From Lachnospiraceae bacterium (GTDB taxonomy: Bacteria > Bacillota > Clostridia > Lachnospirales > Lachnospiraceae): a DNA stretch of 64,000 bases. Where the stretch lies: NCBI GenBank assembly GCA_017469945.1, contig JAFUFI010000004.1:62001-126000 (forward strand). The letters are read 5' to 3'. Position 1 is the first letter of the stretch, and each line of letters starts with the position of its first letter. Below the pieces are notes generated by a model. The model ran no database searches. It was given only the letters and a program-made list of their open reading frames with translations, and had not been told where the DNA came from. Of this stretch, positions 26,433-36,033 are shown one piece after another. The translations under genes and the position numbers were made by a program.

Positions 26433-27656
26433 TTAAAAAACTATCTTTTTGAAATTCTTCTTTCCGCGCTTAACGAGTAATCCGTCACCTGCAAATGCAG
26501 CCTTGTCGTAAGATGTCTTGATATCGGTAACCTTTTCGTCATTAACGGTTACGCCGCCCTGTTCAACATTTCTTCTCGCATCGCTTCTTGAAGGGCAAAG
26601 TCCGCTTGATACAAGTACCTGAAGAATATCTACGCTACCGTCTCTAAAGTCCTCTTCCTTAAGAGAAACAGCGGGGACATCCTCCAAAGCTCCGGCTCCG
26701 GCAAAGAGTGCTTTAGCTCCGGCCTCAGCCTTCTTAGCTTCCTCTTCTCCGTGTACAAGGGTGGTAAGTTCTCTTGCAAGAATTTCCTTTGCCTCATTAA
26801 GCTTACTGCCTTCCCACTTATCCATCTCTTCGATCTGTTCGAGAGGAAGGAATGTAAGCATACGGATGCACTTAAGAACATCAGCGTCGGAAACATTTCT
26901 CCAATACTGGTAAAACTCGTAAGGAGTAGTCTTATTCGCATCAAGCCATACAGCGTTTCCTGCGGTCTTACCCATCTTCTTGCCCTGTGAATCGGTAAGA
27001 AGTGTAATGGTCATAGCGTGTGCGTCCTTGCCAAGCTTTCTTCTTATAAGCTCGGTACCGCCCAGCATATTACTCCACTGGTCGTCTCCGCCGAATTCCA
27101 GATTACAATTGTACTTCTGGAACATGTAGTAGAAGTCGTAGGACTGCATGATCATGTAGTTGAACTCAAGGAAAGAAAGTCCTTTTTCCATTCTCTGCTT
27201 GTAGCACTCTGCTCTAAGCATATTGTTAACGGAAAAGCAAGCTCCGACCTCTCTTAAAAGCTCGATGTAATTAAGGTTCATAAGCCAGTCGGCGTTATTT
27301 ACCATAAGAGCCTTTCCGTCTGAGAAATCGATAAATCTCTCCATCTGCTTCTTAAAGCACTCAGCATTGTGATCGATGTCTTCTCTTGTAAGCATCTTTC
27401 TCATATCGGTTCTTCCGGAAGGATCGCCGATCATAGTAGTACCGCCTCCGATAAGAGCGATAGGCTTGTTACCTGCCATCTGAAGTCTCTTCATAAGAGT
27501 AAGAGCCATAAAGTGTCCCGCTGTTAAGCTGTCTGCGGTACAGTCAAATCCGATATAGAAGGTTGCCTTTCCGGAGTTGATAAGGTCTCTTATCTGCTCC
27601 TCGTCAGTAACCTGTGCAATAAGGCCTCTAGCCTTTAATTCTTCATAAATTCCCAT
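26433..27656 (-). CDS. tyrS: Tyrosine-tRNA ligase
   Basis: Class I aminoacyl-tRNA synthetase. The HIGH-equivalent reads TAGHFM (about residue 46) after YIGFDCTADSL, and the KMSKS-equivalent reads KMGKT, both normal for tyrosine enzymes. A C-terminal S4-like RNA-binding domain covers about 345-407 (SRSDARRNVEQGGVTVND). Length 407 is normal. It starts with AGGAG. Upstream lies a hairpin with part of a T-box-like sequence followed by seven T, within only 138 bases of leader. Confidence 0.96.
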   Translation of the reverse strand: MGIYEELKARGLIAQVTDEEQIRDLINSGKATFYIGFDCTADSLTAGHFMALTLMKRLQMAGNKPIALIGGGTTMIGDPSGRTDMRKMLTREDIDHNAECFKKQMERFIDFSDGKALMVNNADWLMNLNYIELLREVGACFSVNNMLRAECYKQRMEKGLSFLEFNYMIMQSYDFYYMFQKYNCNLEFGGDDQWSNMLGGTELIRRKLGKDAHAMTITLLTDSQGKKMGKTAGNAVWLDANKTTPYEFYQYWRNVSDADVLKCIRMLTFLPLEQIEEMDKWEGSKLNEAKEILARELTTLVHGEEEAKKAEAGAKALFAGAGALEDVPAVSLKEEDFRDGSVDILQVLVSSGLCPSRSDARRNVEQGGVTVNDEKVTDIKTSYDKAAFAGDGLLVKRGKKNFKKIVF

Positions 27657-27695
27657 TTTTATCTAAATCTCCTAAAATAATTTTTTTATGCATTT

Positions 27696-27728
27696 AAAAA
27701 AAGCCGCGGTATCGAAATACCACCTTTT
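27696..27728 (-). terminator. Hairpin plus U-tract before tyrS with T-box-like sequence
   Basis: On the minus strand a run beginning AAAAGGTGGTATTT continues to ATACCGCGGC and then seven T. The stem GGTAT/ATACC (27717-27721 with 27708-27712) can be lengthened by a G-U and a G-C pair around a UUCG-type loop. It reads as a terminator of the VWA gene or as a tyrS attenuator. The words GGTGG and ACCGCGG are those of a T-box antiterminator, but are split by the hairpin, and no stem I fits in the leader. Confidence 0.6.
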
Positions 27729-27794
27729 CTTCGCGAAACCTTGTCTTTATAAGGTTTGTAAGACTGTTTGTTTTCATAAAAATCACCTTTACCA

Positions 27795-29000
27795 TCACCT
27801 TTTGGGCGACATAAGCTCATACATAGCCTTATTAAGTCCGGCTACAGTAAGCTTATACATGGGGAATAATTCCTTGCAGGCTGTCTCGGCCTCTCTCCAT
27901 GGCGCCTTACCCGGTGCCATCTTGGGGTTAAGCCATACAACCTTTTTATAATGTCTTTTGACCAGTTTAAGCCACTCGTATCCCGAAAGGCCTCCGTTTG
28001 GTCCCCTGTAATTTCCCGTATCTGAGTAAAGCTCCTCTGGGGCCATAGCTGCGTCTCCGACTATTATAACCTTATAGTCGCTGTCCGCATTTCTAAAGAG
28101 CCATTCCGTCTCCACCCAGTCTCCGTTTTCACATTCCGGAGTTTTATACAAATGATTGTAAATGCAGTTATGGAAATAATAGCATTTAACATCTTTATAA
28201 TGATTTGATTTATTAACAGACTGGAATAGATCGTTGAGTAGTGAGCTGTATGGAATCATTGTTCCGCCGCTGTCCATAAGAAGCATCAGCTTAACCGCAT
28301 TCTTACGGGGCTTTTTCATAACGATTCCCAAAACTCCGCCCTGATTGCAGGTCTTATCAACGGTTCTGTCAATATCAAGTTCCGACTCGGGTATATCAAG
28401 GTTTGCGGAAAACTGTCTCAGTCTCCTGAAGGCAAGCTGGAACTGTCTGTTGTCCATAACCCTGTCATCTCTGAAATCCCGATATTTTCTTGCGCCCACA
28501 ACGGAAAAAGCGCTCTGGTAACCCGTCTGTCCGCCGACTCTTACGCCACCGACATTTCCGCCCATATTTCCGAAGGAAGTCTTACCCATGGTACCGATCC
28601 AGAAGGAACCGCCGTTGTGCTCCTCGTTCTGGTCCTTGAGCCTTTGCTTAAACTTCTCTTCAACGTCATCTTTGTCGATCTGAAGATCTTCAGTCTGGTT
28701 TAAATGCTTTCGGGCTTCTTCATGCGCCAGCTCAAGCATCTCAGACTTATCAAGCCAGCGCAGCATCTGCGCGCCGACTTCTGTTTCATGCTCCGCCGCC
28801 TTAAAGCACTCTTCGAAAGCCATATCAAATTTGTCGTAATCGGTCTCTGATTTAACAAGGATCATCCTTGCCACATAGTAAAACTGCGTGAGGCTGCTTC
28901 CGCAAAGGCCTTTGTCCAAAGCATTCTGCAGATCAAGGAACTCTCCCAGCGTTACATGAAGACCTTTCGCCCTGAGGCTTTCAAAAAAAGTTAAGAACAC
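27795..29000 (-). CDS. VWA (CoxE-like) domain protein
   Basis: A 401-residue protein of the CoxE/VWA type that partners MoxR ATPases in metal insertion or complex assembly. The C-terminal half holds the von Willebrand A region with a MIDAS-like LLMDSGGTM (usual D-x-S-x-S, here D-S-G-G-T), IVGDAAMAPEEL and KKVVWLNP. The middle (about 140-175) is glycine-rich. The start codon is GTG, sharing one base with the MoxR stop, so the two are coupled. No target gene for assembly lies beside the pair, so the client is unknown. Confidence 0.85.
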   Translation of the reverse strand: MFLTFFESLRAKGLHVTLGEFLDLQNALDKGLCGSSLTQFYYVARMILVKSETDYDKFDMAFEECFKAAEHETEVGAQMLRWLDKSEMLELAHEEARKHLNQTEDLQIDKDDVEEKFKQRLKDQNEEHNGGSFWIGTMGKTSFGNMGGNVGGVRVGGQTGYQSAFSVVGARKYRDFRDDRVMDNRQFQLAFRRLRQFSANLDIPESELDIDRTVDKTCNQGGVLGIVMKKPRKNAVKLMLLMDSGGTMIPYSSLLNDLFQSVNKSNHYKDVKCYYFHNCIYNHLYKTPECENGDWVETEWLFRNADSDYKVIIVGDAAMAPEELYSDTGNYRGPNGGLSGYEWLKLVKRHYKKVVWLNPKMAPGKAPWREAETACKELFPMYKLTVAGLNKAMYELMSPKR

Positions 29001-29812
29001 TAAACAAGTCCGCCCTTCTTAACAAGCTCTAAATCTTCGTCTTTTTTAACTACAACTCCGACAAAAGGAAGCTTACTTCTTATCTGGTCGGCGTTTATTC
29101 CGCCAAGCTGCAGAGCATTAACCCAGTCAATAAGCTCCGATGTGGAAGGTTTCTTACGTATATCATGTATATTTCTGATATCGTAGAAAGTATCCATAGC
29201 CGCATTAAGCAGATTCTCCTCAACATTTGGATAGTGAACTTTGACTATCTGCGCCATAAGCTCCTTGTCGGGAAAATCGATATAATGGAAAATGCATCTT
29301 CTAAGGAATGCATCGGGAAGCTCCTTCTCTGCATTTGAAGTAATTATAACAATGGGTCTGTGCTTAGCCTTGATGGTCTTTTTTGTCTCTCCGATATAAA
29401 ACTCCATCTGATCGAGCTCCCAGAGAAGGTCATTGGGGAACTCAAGATCGGCTTTATCTATCTCATCTATAAGAAGTACAACCTGGTCCTCGGAGTCAAA
29501 AGCTTCGCCTAATTTGCCAAGTTTGATATACTTTGAAATATCATCAACTCCGCTCTCGCCGAACTGTCCGTCGTAGAGTCTCTGAATGGTATCGTAAATA
29601 TAAAGGCCTTCCTGTGCCTTTGTGGTTGATTTGATATTCCAGATGATGAGACGCTTTCCAAGTGCTTTTGAAACCGCCTGCGCAAGCTGAGTCTTTCCCG
29701 TTCCTGGCTCTCCTTTTATAAGAAGAGGTTTCTCAAGGGCCATAGCGATATTAACGCTGGCCATTAATTCCTCGCTTGCAACGTATTCTGTTGTACTTTC
29801 AAAATTCTGCAT
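29000..29812 (-). CDS. MoxR family AAA+ ATPase
   Basis: AAA+ chaperone of the MoxR family. It has Walker A in IKGEPGTGKTQLA (about 33-45), Walker B in VVLLIDEIDKADLEF, sensor 1 at IVITSNAEKELPDAFLRRC with arginine fingers, and a winged C-terminal region. The 270-residue length is slightly short but complete. The start has AAAGGA. It is directly followed by its VWA partner, the conserved arrangement for this family. Upstream is a 430-base gene-free structured region. Confidence 0.9.
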   Translation of the reverse strand: MQNFESTTEYVASEELMASVNIAMALEKPLLIKGEPGTGKTQLAQAVSKALGKRLIIWNIKSTTKAQEGLYIYDTIQRLYDGQFGESGVDDISKYIKLGKLGEAFDSEDQVVLLIDEIDKADLEFPNDLLWELDQMEFYIGETKKTIKAKHRPIVIITSNAEKELPDAFLRRCIFHYIDFPDKELMAQIVKVHYPNVEENLLNAAMDTFYDIRNIHDIRKKPSTSELIDWVNALQLGGINADQIRSKLPFVGVVVKKDEDLELVKKGGLV

Positions 29813-29893
29813 ATAATAATCCTTTATCTAACGTTATCCTATCCGGTTGCTATTAAATAAGATTCTATCTTATAAATAATAATTTTATCTTAG

Positions 29894-30235
29894 TTACGGC
29901 GCTTAGCGCCGATCATTTTTGGCGCTCACACACCTCTCGGCTCTACCCCGCGTACGTAGCGGAACTAACTTCGAGCTACGCAATGCTTGCTCTCAGTAAG
30001 TACAGGCGACGCTAGGAGGTGAGCTTATGAAACGATCGCCACTCTCGCCTGTTTATAAAAATAATTATTATTATCAGGCGGAGACTGTGAGTTATATGTG
30101 TGAAAGCAGCATGTCCGAGGCCGGTACTTAACGAGAACGAACAAAGTGAAGTTCGAGTTTAGTTCCGCTGCCACGAGGACCTTGCAGCCGAGAGGCGGTG
30201 CTGGAATACATATACTCGCAGTAGGCCGCCGTGAA
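29894..30235. other. Gene-free long foldback island (candidate structured RNA or small repeat element)
   Basis: The 434-base gap between gpsA and MoxR holds no credible gene. Nested complementary arms: 29894-29901 with 30227-30235 (one bulge); 29933-29942 with 30186-30195; 29956-29977 with 30150-30171 (one mismatch, three G-U on the plus strand); 29983-29991 with 30105-30112 (one bulge). In the centre, CGCCTG at 30046-30051 can pair either with CAGGCG at 30004-30008 or with CAGGCG at 30075-30080, so two hairpins exclude each other. At the left end GGCGC (29898), GCGCC (29906) and GGCGC (29921) also compete. The orientation is unclear: the wobble pairs favour plus in the longest arm. Confidence 0.5.
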
Positions 30236-30246
30236 TAAAATTATAT

Positions 30247-31236
30247 TTAATTCTCATCTTTGCGCTCGCGATTCATCAGATCATTAAACGCATCAATCGC
30301 CTTTTTATCCTCAAAGAGCACTTTATTTACCTGTTCAATAATAGGCATCTGAATACCATACTTTTCTGCTAGAGCTCTGGCAGCTTTTGCTGAGTATACG
30401 CCCTCAACAACCTGCTTTACTTCGTCCATAGCTTCCTGCATAGTCTTGCCCTGACCGATCAAAATGCCGGCTCTTCTGTTGCGGGAATGCATACTTGCGC
30501 AGGTAACAATAAGGTCTCCTATACCCGTAAGCCCGTTAAAGGTCTCGGCTTTTCCGCCCATTGCGGTGCCAAGTCTTGACATCTCGGCAATACCTCTCGT
30601 AATAATTGCCGCCTTTGCGTTGTCGCCGTATCCGAGTCCGTCGGAAATACCGGCCGCAAGAGCTATGACATTTTTTAAAGATCCGCCAAGTTCAATACCA
30701 AGAACGTCACAGCTTGTGTAAACTCTGAATACATCGCACATAAAAAGATTCTGGATGTATTTTGCAGTCTCTTTATTCTTAGAGCCTACAACAACGGTTG
30801 TGGGCATAAACTTACTTACTTCTTCGGCGTGGGAAGGACCTGAAAGAGCCGCAACATCAGCCTGAGGGATCTCATCGGATATGATATCCGTCTGAGTCAT
30901 AAGAGTTCCTTCTTCAATACCCTTGGCAACTGCAACGATCTTTTGATCCTTGGCAACAAGAGCTGAAAGTCTTTTTGCCGTTCTTCTTGTGAAGCTGCTG
31001 GCAACTGCCATAACAAGAAGATCGGCACCCAAAACAGCTTCCTTATCATCAAGAGTATAGGAAATACTGTCTGAGAGCTTAACTCCCGGAAGTCCGGGAT
31101 GAGCGTGAGTTTCGCTTAAAGCTTTAATCTCGCTTTCAAGAGCGGACCATACTTTTACTTTATGTCCGTTCTTGTTTAATAACTGAGCGATTGCGATACC
31201 CCATGTACCGCCGCCCAAGATGGTAACATCAGCCAT
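30247..31236 (-). CDS. gpsA: Glycerol-3-phosphate dehydrogenase [NAD(P)+]
   Basis: Makes sn-glycerol 3-phosphate from dihydroxyacetone phosphate for phospholipid synthesis, the substrate of PlsY encoded just upstream. The N-terminal Rossmann motif is GGGTWGIAIAQLL (about 6-18), with GPSHAEEV, GSLKNVIALAAGI containing the catalytic lysine, and FNGLTGIGDLIVTC. I take ATG at 31236, which has AAAGGGG six bases upstream; an in-frame GTG 15 bases earlier lacks such a site. The 329-residue length is normal. Only this gene and plsY-der-DUF512 form the run. Confidence 0.96.
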   Translation of the reverse strand: MADVTILGGGTWGIAIAQLLNKNGHKVKVWSALESEIKALSETHAHPGLPGVKLSDSISYTLDDKEAVLGADLLVMAVASSFTRRTAKRLSALVAKDQKIVAVAKGIEEGTLMTQTDIISDEIPQADVAALSGPSHAEEVSKFMPTTVVVGSKNKETAKYIQNLFMCDVFRVYTSCDVLGIELGGSLKNVIALAAGISDGLGYGDNAKAAIITRGIAEMSRLGTAMGGKAETFNGLTGIGDLIVTCASMHSRNRRAGILIGQGKTMQEAMDEVKQVVEGVYSAKAARALAEKYGIQMPIIEQVNKVLFEDKKAIDAFNDLMNRERKDEN

Positions 31237-31265
31237 ATTTTCCCCTTTCACCGCAAATCCCGATT

Positions 31266-32003
31266 TTAGTTTTCGGAAGAACTTTTTGCGGCTTCTTTGG
31301 CAGCTTCTCTTGCTGCTTTTTCAGCGTTGTAAGCATCTCTGTGCTTCTTTACAAGATAAGTCTTATTTTCCTCGCCCTTAACAAGTCTTACAATATTCTT
31401 TCTGTGAAGGAATATTGCCAAAGATGCAAGTATAAACATTATAACATAAATCTCAATAAGTACATCCTGCGAATACTCGAATCCGGGCCACTGCATCTGA
31501 CCGTAGAGGATAAACTCCGCAAAAAGTGCTACGTAAACAAGGATCGATCCCAATGAAACGTAGTGGGTGGTGAGGAAAGGAATTAAAAATACAAAAAATG
31601 TAACAATAAAGATCCAGGGATTAAAAAAGCAAAGTCCGATGCAATATCCTGCCGTACATGCTATTCCTTTTCCGCCTTTAAAATGCATATAAAAAGGAAA
31701 ATCGTGTGAAATGATGGCACCCATAGCAGAATACATGCAAAGAAGGAGTTTCATATCCGGGTACATTCTTCCAAAGGTAAAATACACTATAAGCATTGCA
31801 AGAAGTGTTTTAGCCGCATCTCCCGCAAGTACAAGAAGTCCTTTGCCGGTACCTAAAACTCTTACCGCATTTGTGGTTCCGGAGTTTCCGCTTCCGTAGT
31901 TTCTAAGATCGATACCGTTAGCCTTTCCGACAATATATCCGGTCTGGAAAAGACCGAATGCCATACCGATTGCCAAACAAATAAATCTAATTACGATCGT
32001 CAT
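31266..32003 (-). CDS. plsY: Glycerol-3-phosphate acyltransferase PlsY
   Basis: Membrane enzyme that transfers the acyl group from acyl-phosphate (made by PlsX, also in this window) to glycerol 3-phosphate. Motifs are [15 protein letters not shown] (phosphate loop), [10 protein letters not shown], and a C-terminal TM. About five to six hydrophobic segments are visible. The chosen ATG at 32003 has GGAG upstream and lies in the der 3' end (17-base overlap), agreeing with the family N-terminus; the upstream extension would be charged. A lysine, alanine and serine-rich C-terminal tail (about 220-245) is extra to the core enzyme. Confidence 0.94.
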   Translation of the reverse strand: MTIVIRFICLAIGMAFGLFQTGYIVGKANGIDLRNYGSGNSGTTNAVRVLGTGKGLLVLAGDAAKTLLAMLIVYFTFGRMYPDMKLLLCMYSAMGAIISHDFPFYMHFKGGKGIACTAGYCIGLCFFNPWIFIVTFFVFLIPFLTTHYVSLGSILVYVALFAEFILYGQMQWPGFEYSQDVLIEIYVIMFILASLAIFLHRKNIVRLVKGEENKTYLVKKHRDAYNAEKAAREAAKEAAKSSSEN

Positions 32004-33333
32004 TTTCTCCACGCTCCCTAATGATAAATTTAAGTGGTGTTCCGACAAATCCGAAGGTCTTTCGGATCTGGTTTTCGATGTATCTCGTATAGGAGAAGTG
32101 CATTAATTCTTTATCGTTTACAAATATAACAAAGGTAGGAGGTTTAACCGCAACCTGAGTAATATAGTAAAGTCTTAAGATCTTACCCTTATCGTTGGGC
32201 GGCTGCTGCATAGCAACTGCCTCTGCCATGATCTCGTTAAGTACACCGGTACCGACTCTCATAGCATGGTTTTCATATACCGCATCGATAGTCTCAAAAA
32301 GCTTGGGAAGACGCTGACCGGTAAGGGCCGAAATAAAGAGGATCTCGGCATACTGCATAAATGAAAGTGTTTCCCTTACTTTTTCCGTAAATCTGTAGAT
32401 GGTCTTGTCATCCTTTTCAATGGCATCCCATTTATTCACGGCAATAATAACCGCTTTTCCGCGATCATGAGCGATTCCTGCGATCTTTGCGTCCTGCTCG
32501 GTAACGCCCTCGGTAGCATCAATTACAAGCACAGCAACATCGGCTCTTTCAATAGCGCCGACTGTTCTTAAGATCATATAATGCTCAAGATCTTCGTTTA
32601 TCTTGTTCTTTCTGCGGACGCCGGCAGTATCGATAAGGATATATTCCTTGTCATTAAAGGTAACCCTTGTATCTACCGCGTCTCTTGTTGTACCCGCAAT
32701 ATCCGAAACGATAAGTCTGTCTTCACCGAGAAGCTTATTGATAAGGCTGGACTTTCCGACATTCGGCTTACCTACGATAGCAATCTTGGGAAGTTCTTCC
32801 TCTTCTTCGTCCTCACGGGTCTCGGGGAAATGCTCTATTACTGCATCAAGCATATCGCCAAGTCCGAGTCTGTTAACGGAAGAAATGGCGTAGGGCTCTC
32901 CTATACCGAGGTTGTAAAACTCATAAACATCCGCCATATACTTGTCAAAGGAATCAACTTTATTAACGACAAGTACGACAGGCTTATGAGAGCGGCGGAG
33001 CATATCCGCCACTTTAGCGTCAGAATCAACAAGTCCCTGTTTTACATCGACCAAAAATATTATAACATCAGCGGTATTTATTGCAATCTGAGCCTGTTCT
33101 CTCATCTGGGAAAGGATGATATCCTTACTCTCGGGCTCGATTCCGCCCGTATCGATAAGAGTAAAATTCTTATCAAGCCAGTTTACATCCGCATAAATAC
33201 GGTCTCTTGTAACACCGGGGGTGTCTTTAACTATAGCAATCTTGTCGCCTGCGAGAAGATTAAAAAGTGTTGATTTACCAACATTGGGTCTTCCTACTAT
33301 GGCAACAATAGGTTTTGTCTTGTTTCCGGCCAT
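31987..33333 (-). CDS. der: Ribosome biogenesis GTPase Der (EngA)
   Basis: Double-GTPase needed for 50S assembly. Two G domains in tandem: the first with [12 protein letters not shown] (P-loop), DTGG and NKVD; the second with [20 protein letters not shown] and NKWD. A KH-like domain follows (about 355-448). The 448-residue length is normal. The start has AAGGAG. plsY begins inside its 3' end. Confidence 0.97.
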   Translation of the reverse strand: MAGNKTKPIVAIVGRPNVGKSTLFNLLAGDKIAIVKDTPGVTRDRIYADVNWLDKNFTLIDTGGIEPESKDIILSQMREQAQIAINTADVIIFLVDVKQGLVDSDAKVADMLRRSHKPVVLVVNKVDSFDKYMADVYEFYNLGIGEPYAISSVNRLGLGDMLDAVIEHFPETREDEEEEELPKIAIVGKPNVGKSSLINKLLGEDRLIVSDIAGTTRDAVDTRVTFNDKEYILIDTAGVRRKNKINEDLEHYMILRTVGAIERADVAVLVIDATEGVTEQDAKIAGIAHDRGKAVIIAVNKWDAIEKDDKTIYRFTEKVRETLSFMQYAEILFISALTGQRLPKLFETIDAVYENHAMRVGTGVLNEIMAEAVAMQQPPNDKGKILRLYYITQVAVKPPTFVIFVNDKELMHFSYTRYIENQIRKTFGFVGTPLKFIIRERGENDDRN

Positions 33334-33367
33334 ACTAATCTCCTTAAAAAATGCCGATTTTGGGGAT

Positions 33368-34702
33368 TTATCTGTCTAACCCCAACATACAATTTACAAA
33401 ATCGCGTCCGCTTGATTTTACAATACTAATCCCGCATTGTAAAGCGGTTTCAACTTCAGGGATATGTACGTCATCAAGGAAAATATCATCTCCGCTTCTC
33501 ACGCAGTTTTCGGGAAGATAAAGTCTTTGTCCTAAGTTTTTGCCCTTAAGCTGATTAATTATATCATTTTCAACCAAAAGTCCGGTAATCGTAATTCCGT
33601 GACCGTAAAAATCATTAAGTATCGTATAAACATGAATCTTCAGCCAGGGGAATTCTTTCATAAGTCTGTCCGCAAATTCATTGTTCATCTTTTCGGTTAA
33701 GGTACCGGTTATTGTGCAGACCTCTCTCTCCGGCCTGTCGTATATTCCGGGGATCTGCTTAGCTCTTTCAAAGGCTTCATTAAACTCGTCCGTTACAAGC
33801 CTTGCTTTTCCTACTCCGTTATCTATCTGTCTGTAGCCGTCGTATCTTGAAGCTTCCGGAAGATCCCTTCCCGCCACGATATAAAACTCGTCGCTGGCGT
33901 GTATAAAGTGAAATCCGTATTTTTCATAGGCTATTTTCTGATACTTTTCAATAAGGTCTATTACTTCCCCGCTTCCCTTTGCGTCAAAAGTTGTAAGGGG
34001 CTCTAAGCCTTCCCTAAAGCGGGTAAGTCCCACAGGAACAACAGACACGCTCTCAAGAACCGGCAGATACTTCATAAGCTCTTTTATAGAAAACTCAAGC
34101 TCTGCTCCGTCATTCCATCCGGGACAAAGAACAATCTGACCGTTCATGGTTATGCCTGCCTCGAAGAATCTGTCCACCTTCTTTAAGGCTTCCCCTGCGA
34201 AGCGGTTTTTAAGCATCTTGCACCTAAGCTCGGGATTCATTGTATGGAAAGAAATATTAATAGGTGAAAGATGGTATTTTATGATCCTGTCTATATCGTG
34301 GTCCGACATATTGGTCAGAGTGATATAATTTCCCTGAAGGAAGCTGAGCCTTGAGTCATCGTCTTTAAAATAGAGGCTCTCGCGCATCCCGGGAGGGTTC
34401 TGATCTATAAAGCAAAAAATACATTTATTGTGACAGGACCTGTAATTATCCATAAGTCCGTTGTCGAAAACGATACCTAAATCCTCATCCTCGTCTTTTT
34501 CGATTTCAAGCGTAACACGCTCTCCGTCCTTAGTCTCAACAAGAATATTCAGTTCTTCGTCCTGGGTATAATACTGATAGTCAAATATATCCTCGATGGG
34601 ATTGCCGTTTATCTCCAAAATGGCATCGCCCGCTTCAAGTCCCATTTCCTCAGCGATAGAGCCGAGCAAAACGCTGCCAACAACATGTTTATGATCCTTC
34701 AT
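33368..34702 (-). CDS. DUF512 Fe-S protein with N-terminal PDZ-like domain
   Basis: A 444-residue protein conserved next to der in Clostridia. An N-terminal PDZ-like segment (about 1-70, [24 protein letters not shown]) leads to a radical SAM-like iron-sulfur region with [15 protein letters not shown], carrying C-x3-C-x2-C, and then the DUF512 domain. GWNDGAEL and [13 protein letters not shown] are typical of the family. The reaction is unknown. The ATG has AAAGGA but at about 13-14 bases, longer than usual, so the exact start is not certain. It is divergent from prs and heads the der-plsY-gpsA run. Confidence 0.85.
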   Translation of the reverse strand: MKDHKHVVGSVLLGSIAEEMGLEAGDAILEINGNPIEDIFDYQYYTQDEELNILVETKDGERVTLEIEKDEDEDLGIVFDNGLMDNYRSCHNKCIFCFIDQNPPGMRESLYFKDDDSRLSFLQGNYITLTNMSDHDIDRIIKYHLSPINISFHTMNPELRCKMLKNRFAGEALKKVDRFFEAGITMNGQIVLCPGWNDGAELEFSIKELMKYLPVLESVSVVPVGLTRFREGLEPLTTFDAKGSGEVIDLIEKYQKIAYEKYGFHFIHASDEFYIVAGRDLPEASRYDGYRQIDNGVGKARLVTDEFNEAFERAKQIPGIYDRPEREVCTITGTLTEKMNNEFADRLMKEFPWLKIHVYTILNDFYGHGITITGLLVENDIINQLKGKNLGQRLYLPENCVRSGDDIFLDDVHIPEVETALQCGISIVKSSGRDFVNCMLGLDR

Positions 34703-34749
34703 AAATAATACAAATTCCTTTCAGTGCCAAATAAAAAAGCAAACTTTTT

Positions 34750-34778
34750 TTGACAACTACAATAATAGTATGTAAAAT
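34750..34778 (+). promoter_or_regulatory. Sigma-A promoter of prs
   Basis: TTGACA (34750-34755), a 17-base spacer and TAAAAT (34773-34778) form a near-consensus promoter about 50 bases before the prs ATG. A small hairpin TTTGTC/GACAAA (34799-34804 with 34809-34814) sits between it and the GGAGG ribosome site. Confidence 0.8.
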
Positions 34779-34830
34779 AATTAATCGCAAATGAACTCTT
34801 TGTCTTTCGACAAATTAACGGAGGAACCTA

Positions 34831-36015
34831 ATGCCTAACACAGCAGAACTCGAAAACGCAATGCCCGTCGGCCCCCTTAAGATCATCGCTTTGCCTTCGA
34901 TGGAAAAAATGGGCCGTACAATAAATGATTATCTTGTTGAATTCCGCAAGGTAGTCCACAACGATTCCGTTAAAAACGATCCCGCTTTCCACGGATATAA
35001 AGAAGACAACTATCTTCTCGATTACTCTCTTCCCCGCTTCGGAAGCGGTGAAAGCAAAGCTCTTATTAAAGAGTCCGTCCGCGGAAAAGATGTTTTTATT
35101 CTTGTCGATGTATGTAATCATTCCATCACATATAATATGAACGGATATGAAAACCATATGTCTCCCGACGATCATTATCAGGATTTAAAGCGTGTTATTG
35201 CAGCCTGCAACGGAAAAGCAAACCGTATAAACATCATCATGCCCTTCCTTTACGAAGGTCGTCAGCACAGAAGAAACGGTCTCGAGTCACTTGATGCAGC
35301 TTACATGCTCGAAGAGCTTTACGAGATGGGCGTAAGCAATTTTATTACATTTGATGCCCACGATCCCAGAGTTCAAAACTCCACACCTCTTAAAGGATTC
35401 GACAACTTTATGCCGCCTTATCAGTTTATGAAGGCTCTTCTCGGAAGCGAGAGCGGTCTTACCGTTGATAAGGACCATCTTGTAGTCATCTCCCCCGATG
35501 AAGGTGCTTTGGACAGAGCAATCTACTTTGCAAACGTACTCGGTATCAACACAGGTATGTTCTACAAAAGACGTGACTACACAACAATCGTTAACGGAAA
35601 GAACCCCATTGTAGCACACGAATTCCTCGGAGATACTCTTGACGGTAAAGATGTTATCATCATGGATGATATGATATCCTCCGGAGGATCTATGATAGAT
35701 ACCGCCAAAAAGCTCAAGGAAATGAGATGCGGCAGAGTTTACATCTGCACGACATTCGGCCTGTTTACCGAAGGCCTTTCCGGATTTGACGATGCTTTTG
35801 AGAAGGGATATTTTGATAAGCTTATAACTACCAATCTCACTTATCTTCCTCCCGAGATCTACGAGAGAAAGTATTTCGTGGAAGCCGATATGAGCAAGTT
35901 CATCTCTTCCATCATCGACTTTATGAACCATGACGCTTCCTTGTCAAACGTTATGGCTACTACCGAAAAGATGCATGCAATACTTGACAGATATAATAAT
36001 ACTAAGTCCATTTAG
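34831..36015 (+). CDS. prs: Ribose-phosphate diphosphokinase (PRPP synthetase), long divergent form
   Basis: Makes PRPP from ribose 5-phosphate and ATP for purine, pyrimidine, histidine and tryptophan synthesis. The C-terminal PRPP loop is VIIMDDMISSGGSM (about 277-290) and the metal-binding motif is FDAHDPR (about 173-179). The catalytic flexible loop, usually YARQDRK, reads YEGRQHRR. The protein is 394 residues, against about 315 in Bacillus, with an extended N-terminus and central inserts; it belongs to a longer clostridial-type branch. Consensus promoter and terminator flank it, and GGAGG precedes the ATG, so it is transcribed alone. It is the only gene on the plus strand in this window. 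Confidence 0.92.
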   Translation: MPNTAELENAMPVGPLKIIALPSMEKMGRTINDYLVEFRKVVHNDSVKNDPAFHGYKEDNYLLDYSLPRFGSGESKALIKESVRGKDVFILVDVCNHSITYNMNGYENHMSPDDHYQDLKRVIAACNGKANRINIIMPFLYEGRQHRRNGLESLDAAYMLEELYEMGVSNFITFDAHDPRVQNSTPLKGFDNFMPPYQFMKALLGSESGLTVDKDHLVVISPDEGALDRAIYFANVLGINTGMFYKRRDYTTIVNGKNPIVAHEFLGDTLDGKDVIIMDDMISSGGSMIDTAKKLKEMRCGRVYICTTFGLFTEGLSGFDDAFEKGYFDKLITTNLTYLPPEIYERKYFVEADMSKFISSIIDFMNHDASLSNVMATTEKMHAILDRYNNTKSI

Positions 36016-36031
36016 GACTTAGTATTTTTTT
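36000..36031 (+). terminator. Intrinsic terminator of prs
   Basis: ACTAAGTCC, a five-base loop and GGACTTAGT (36001-36023) form a perfect nine-pair stem followed by seven T. The stop codon of prs is inside the loop. It may help separate prs from the converging histidine kinase gene. Confidence 0.9.
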
Positions 36032-36033
36032 AT

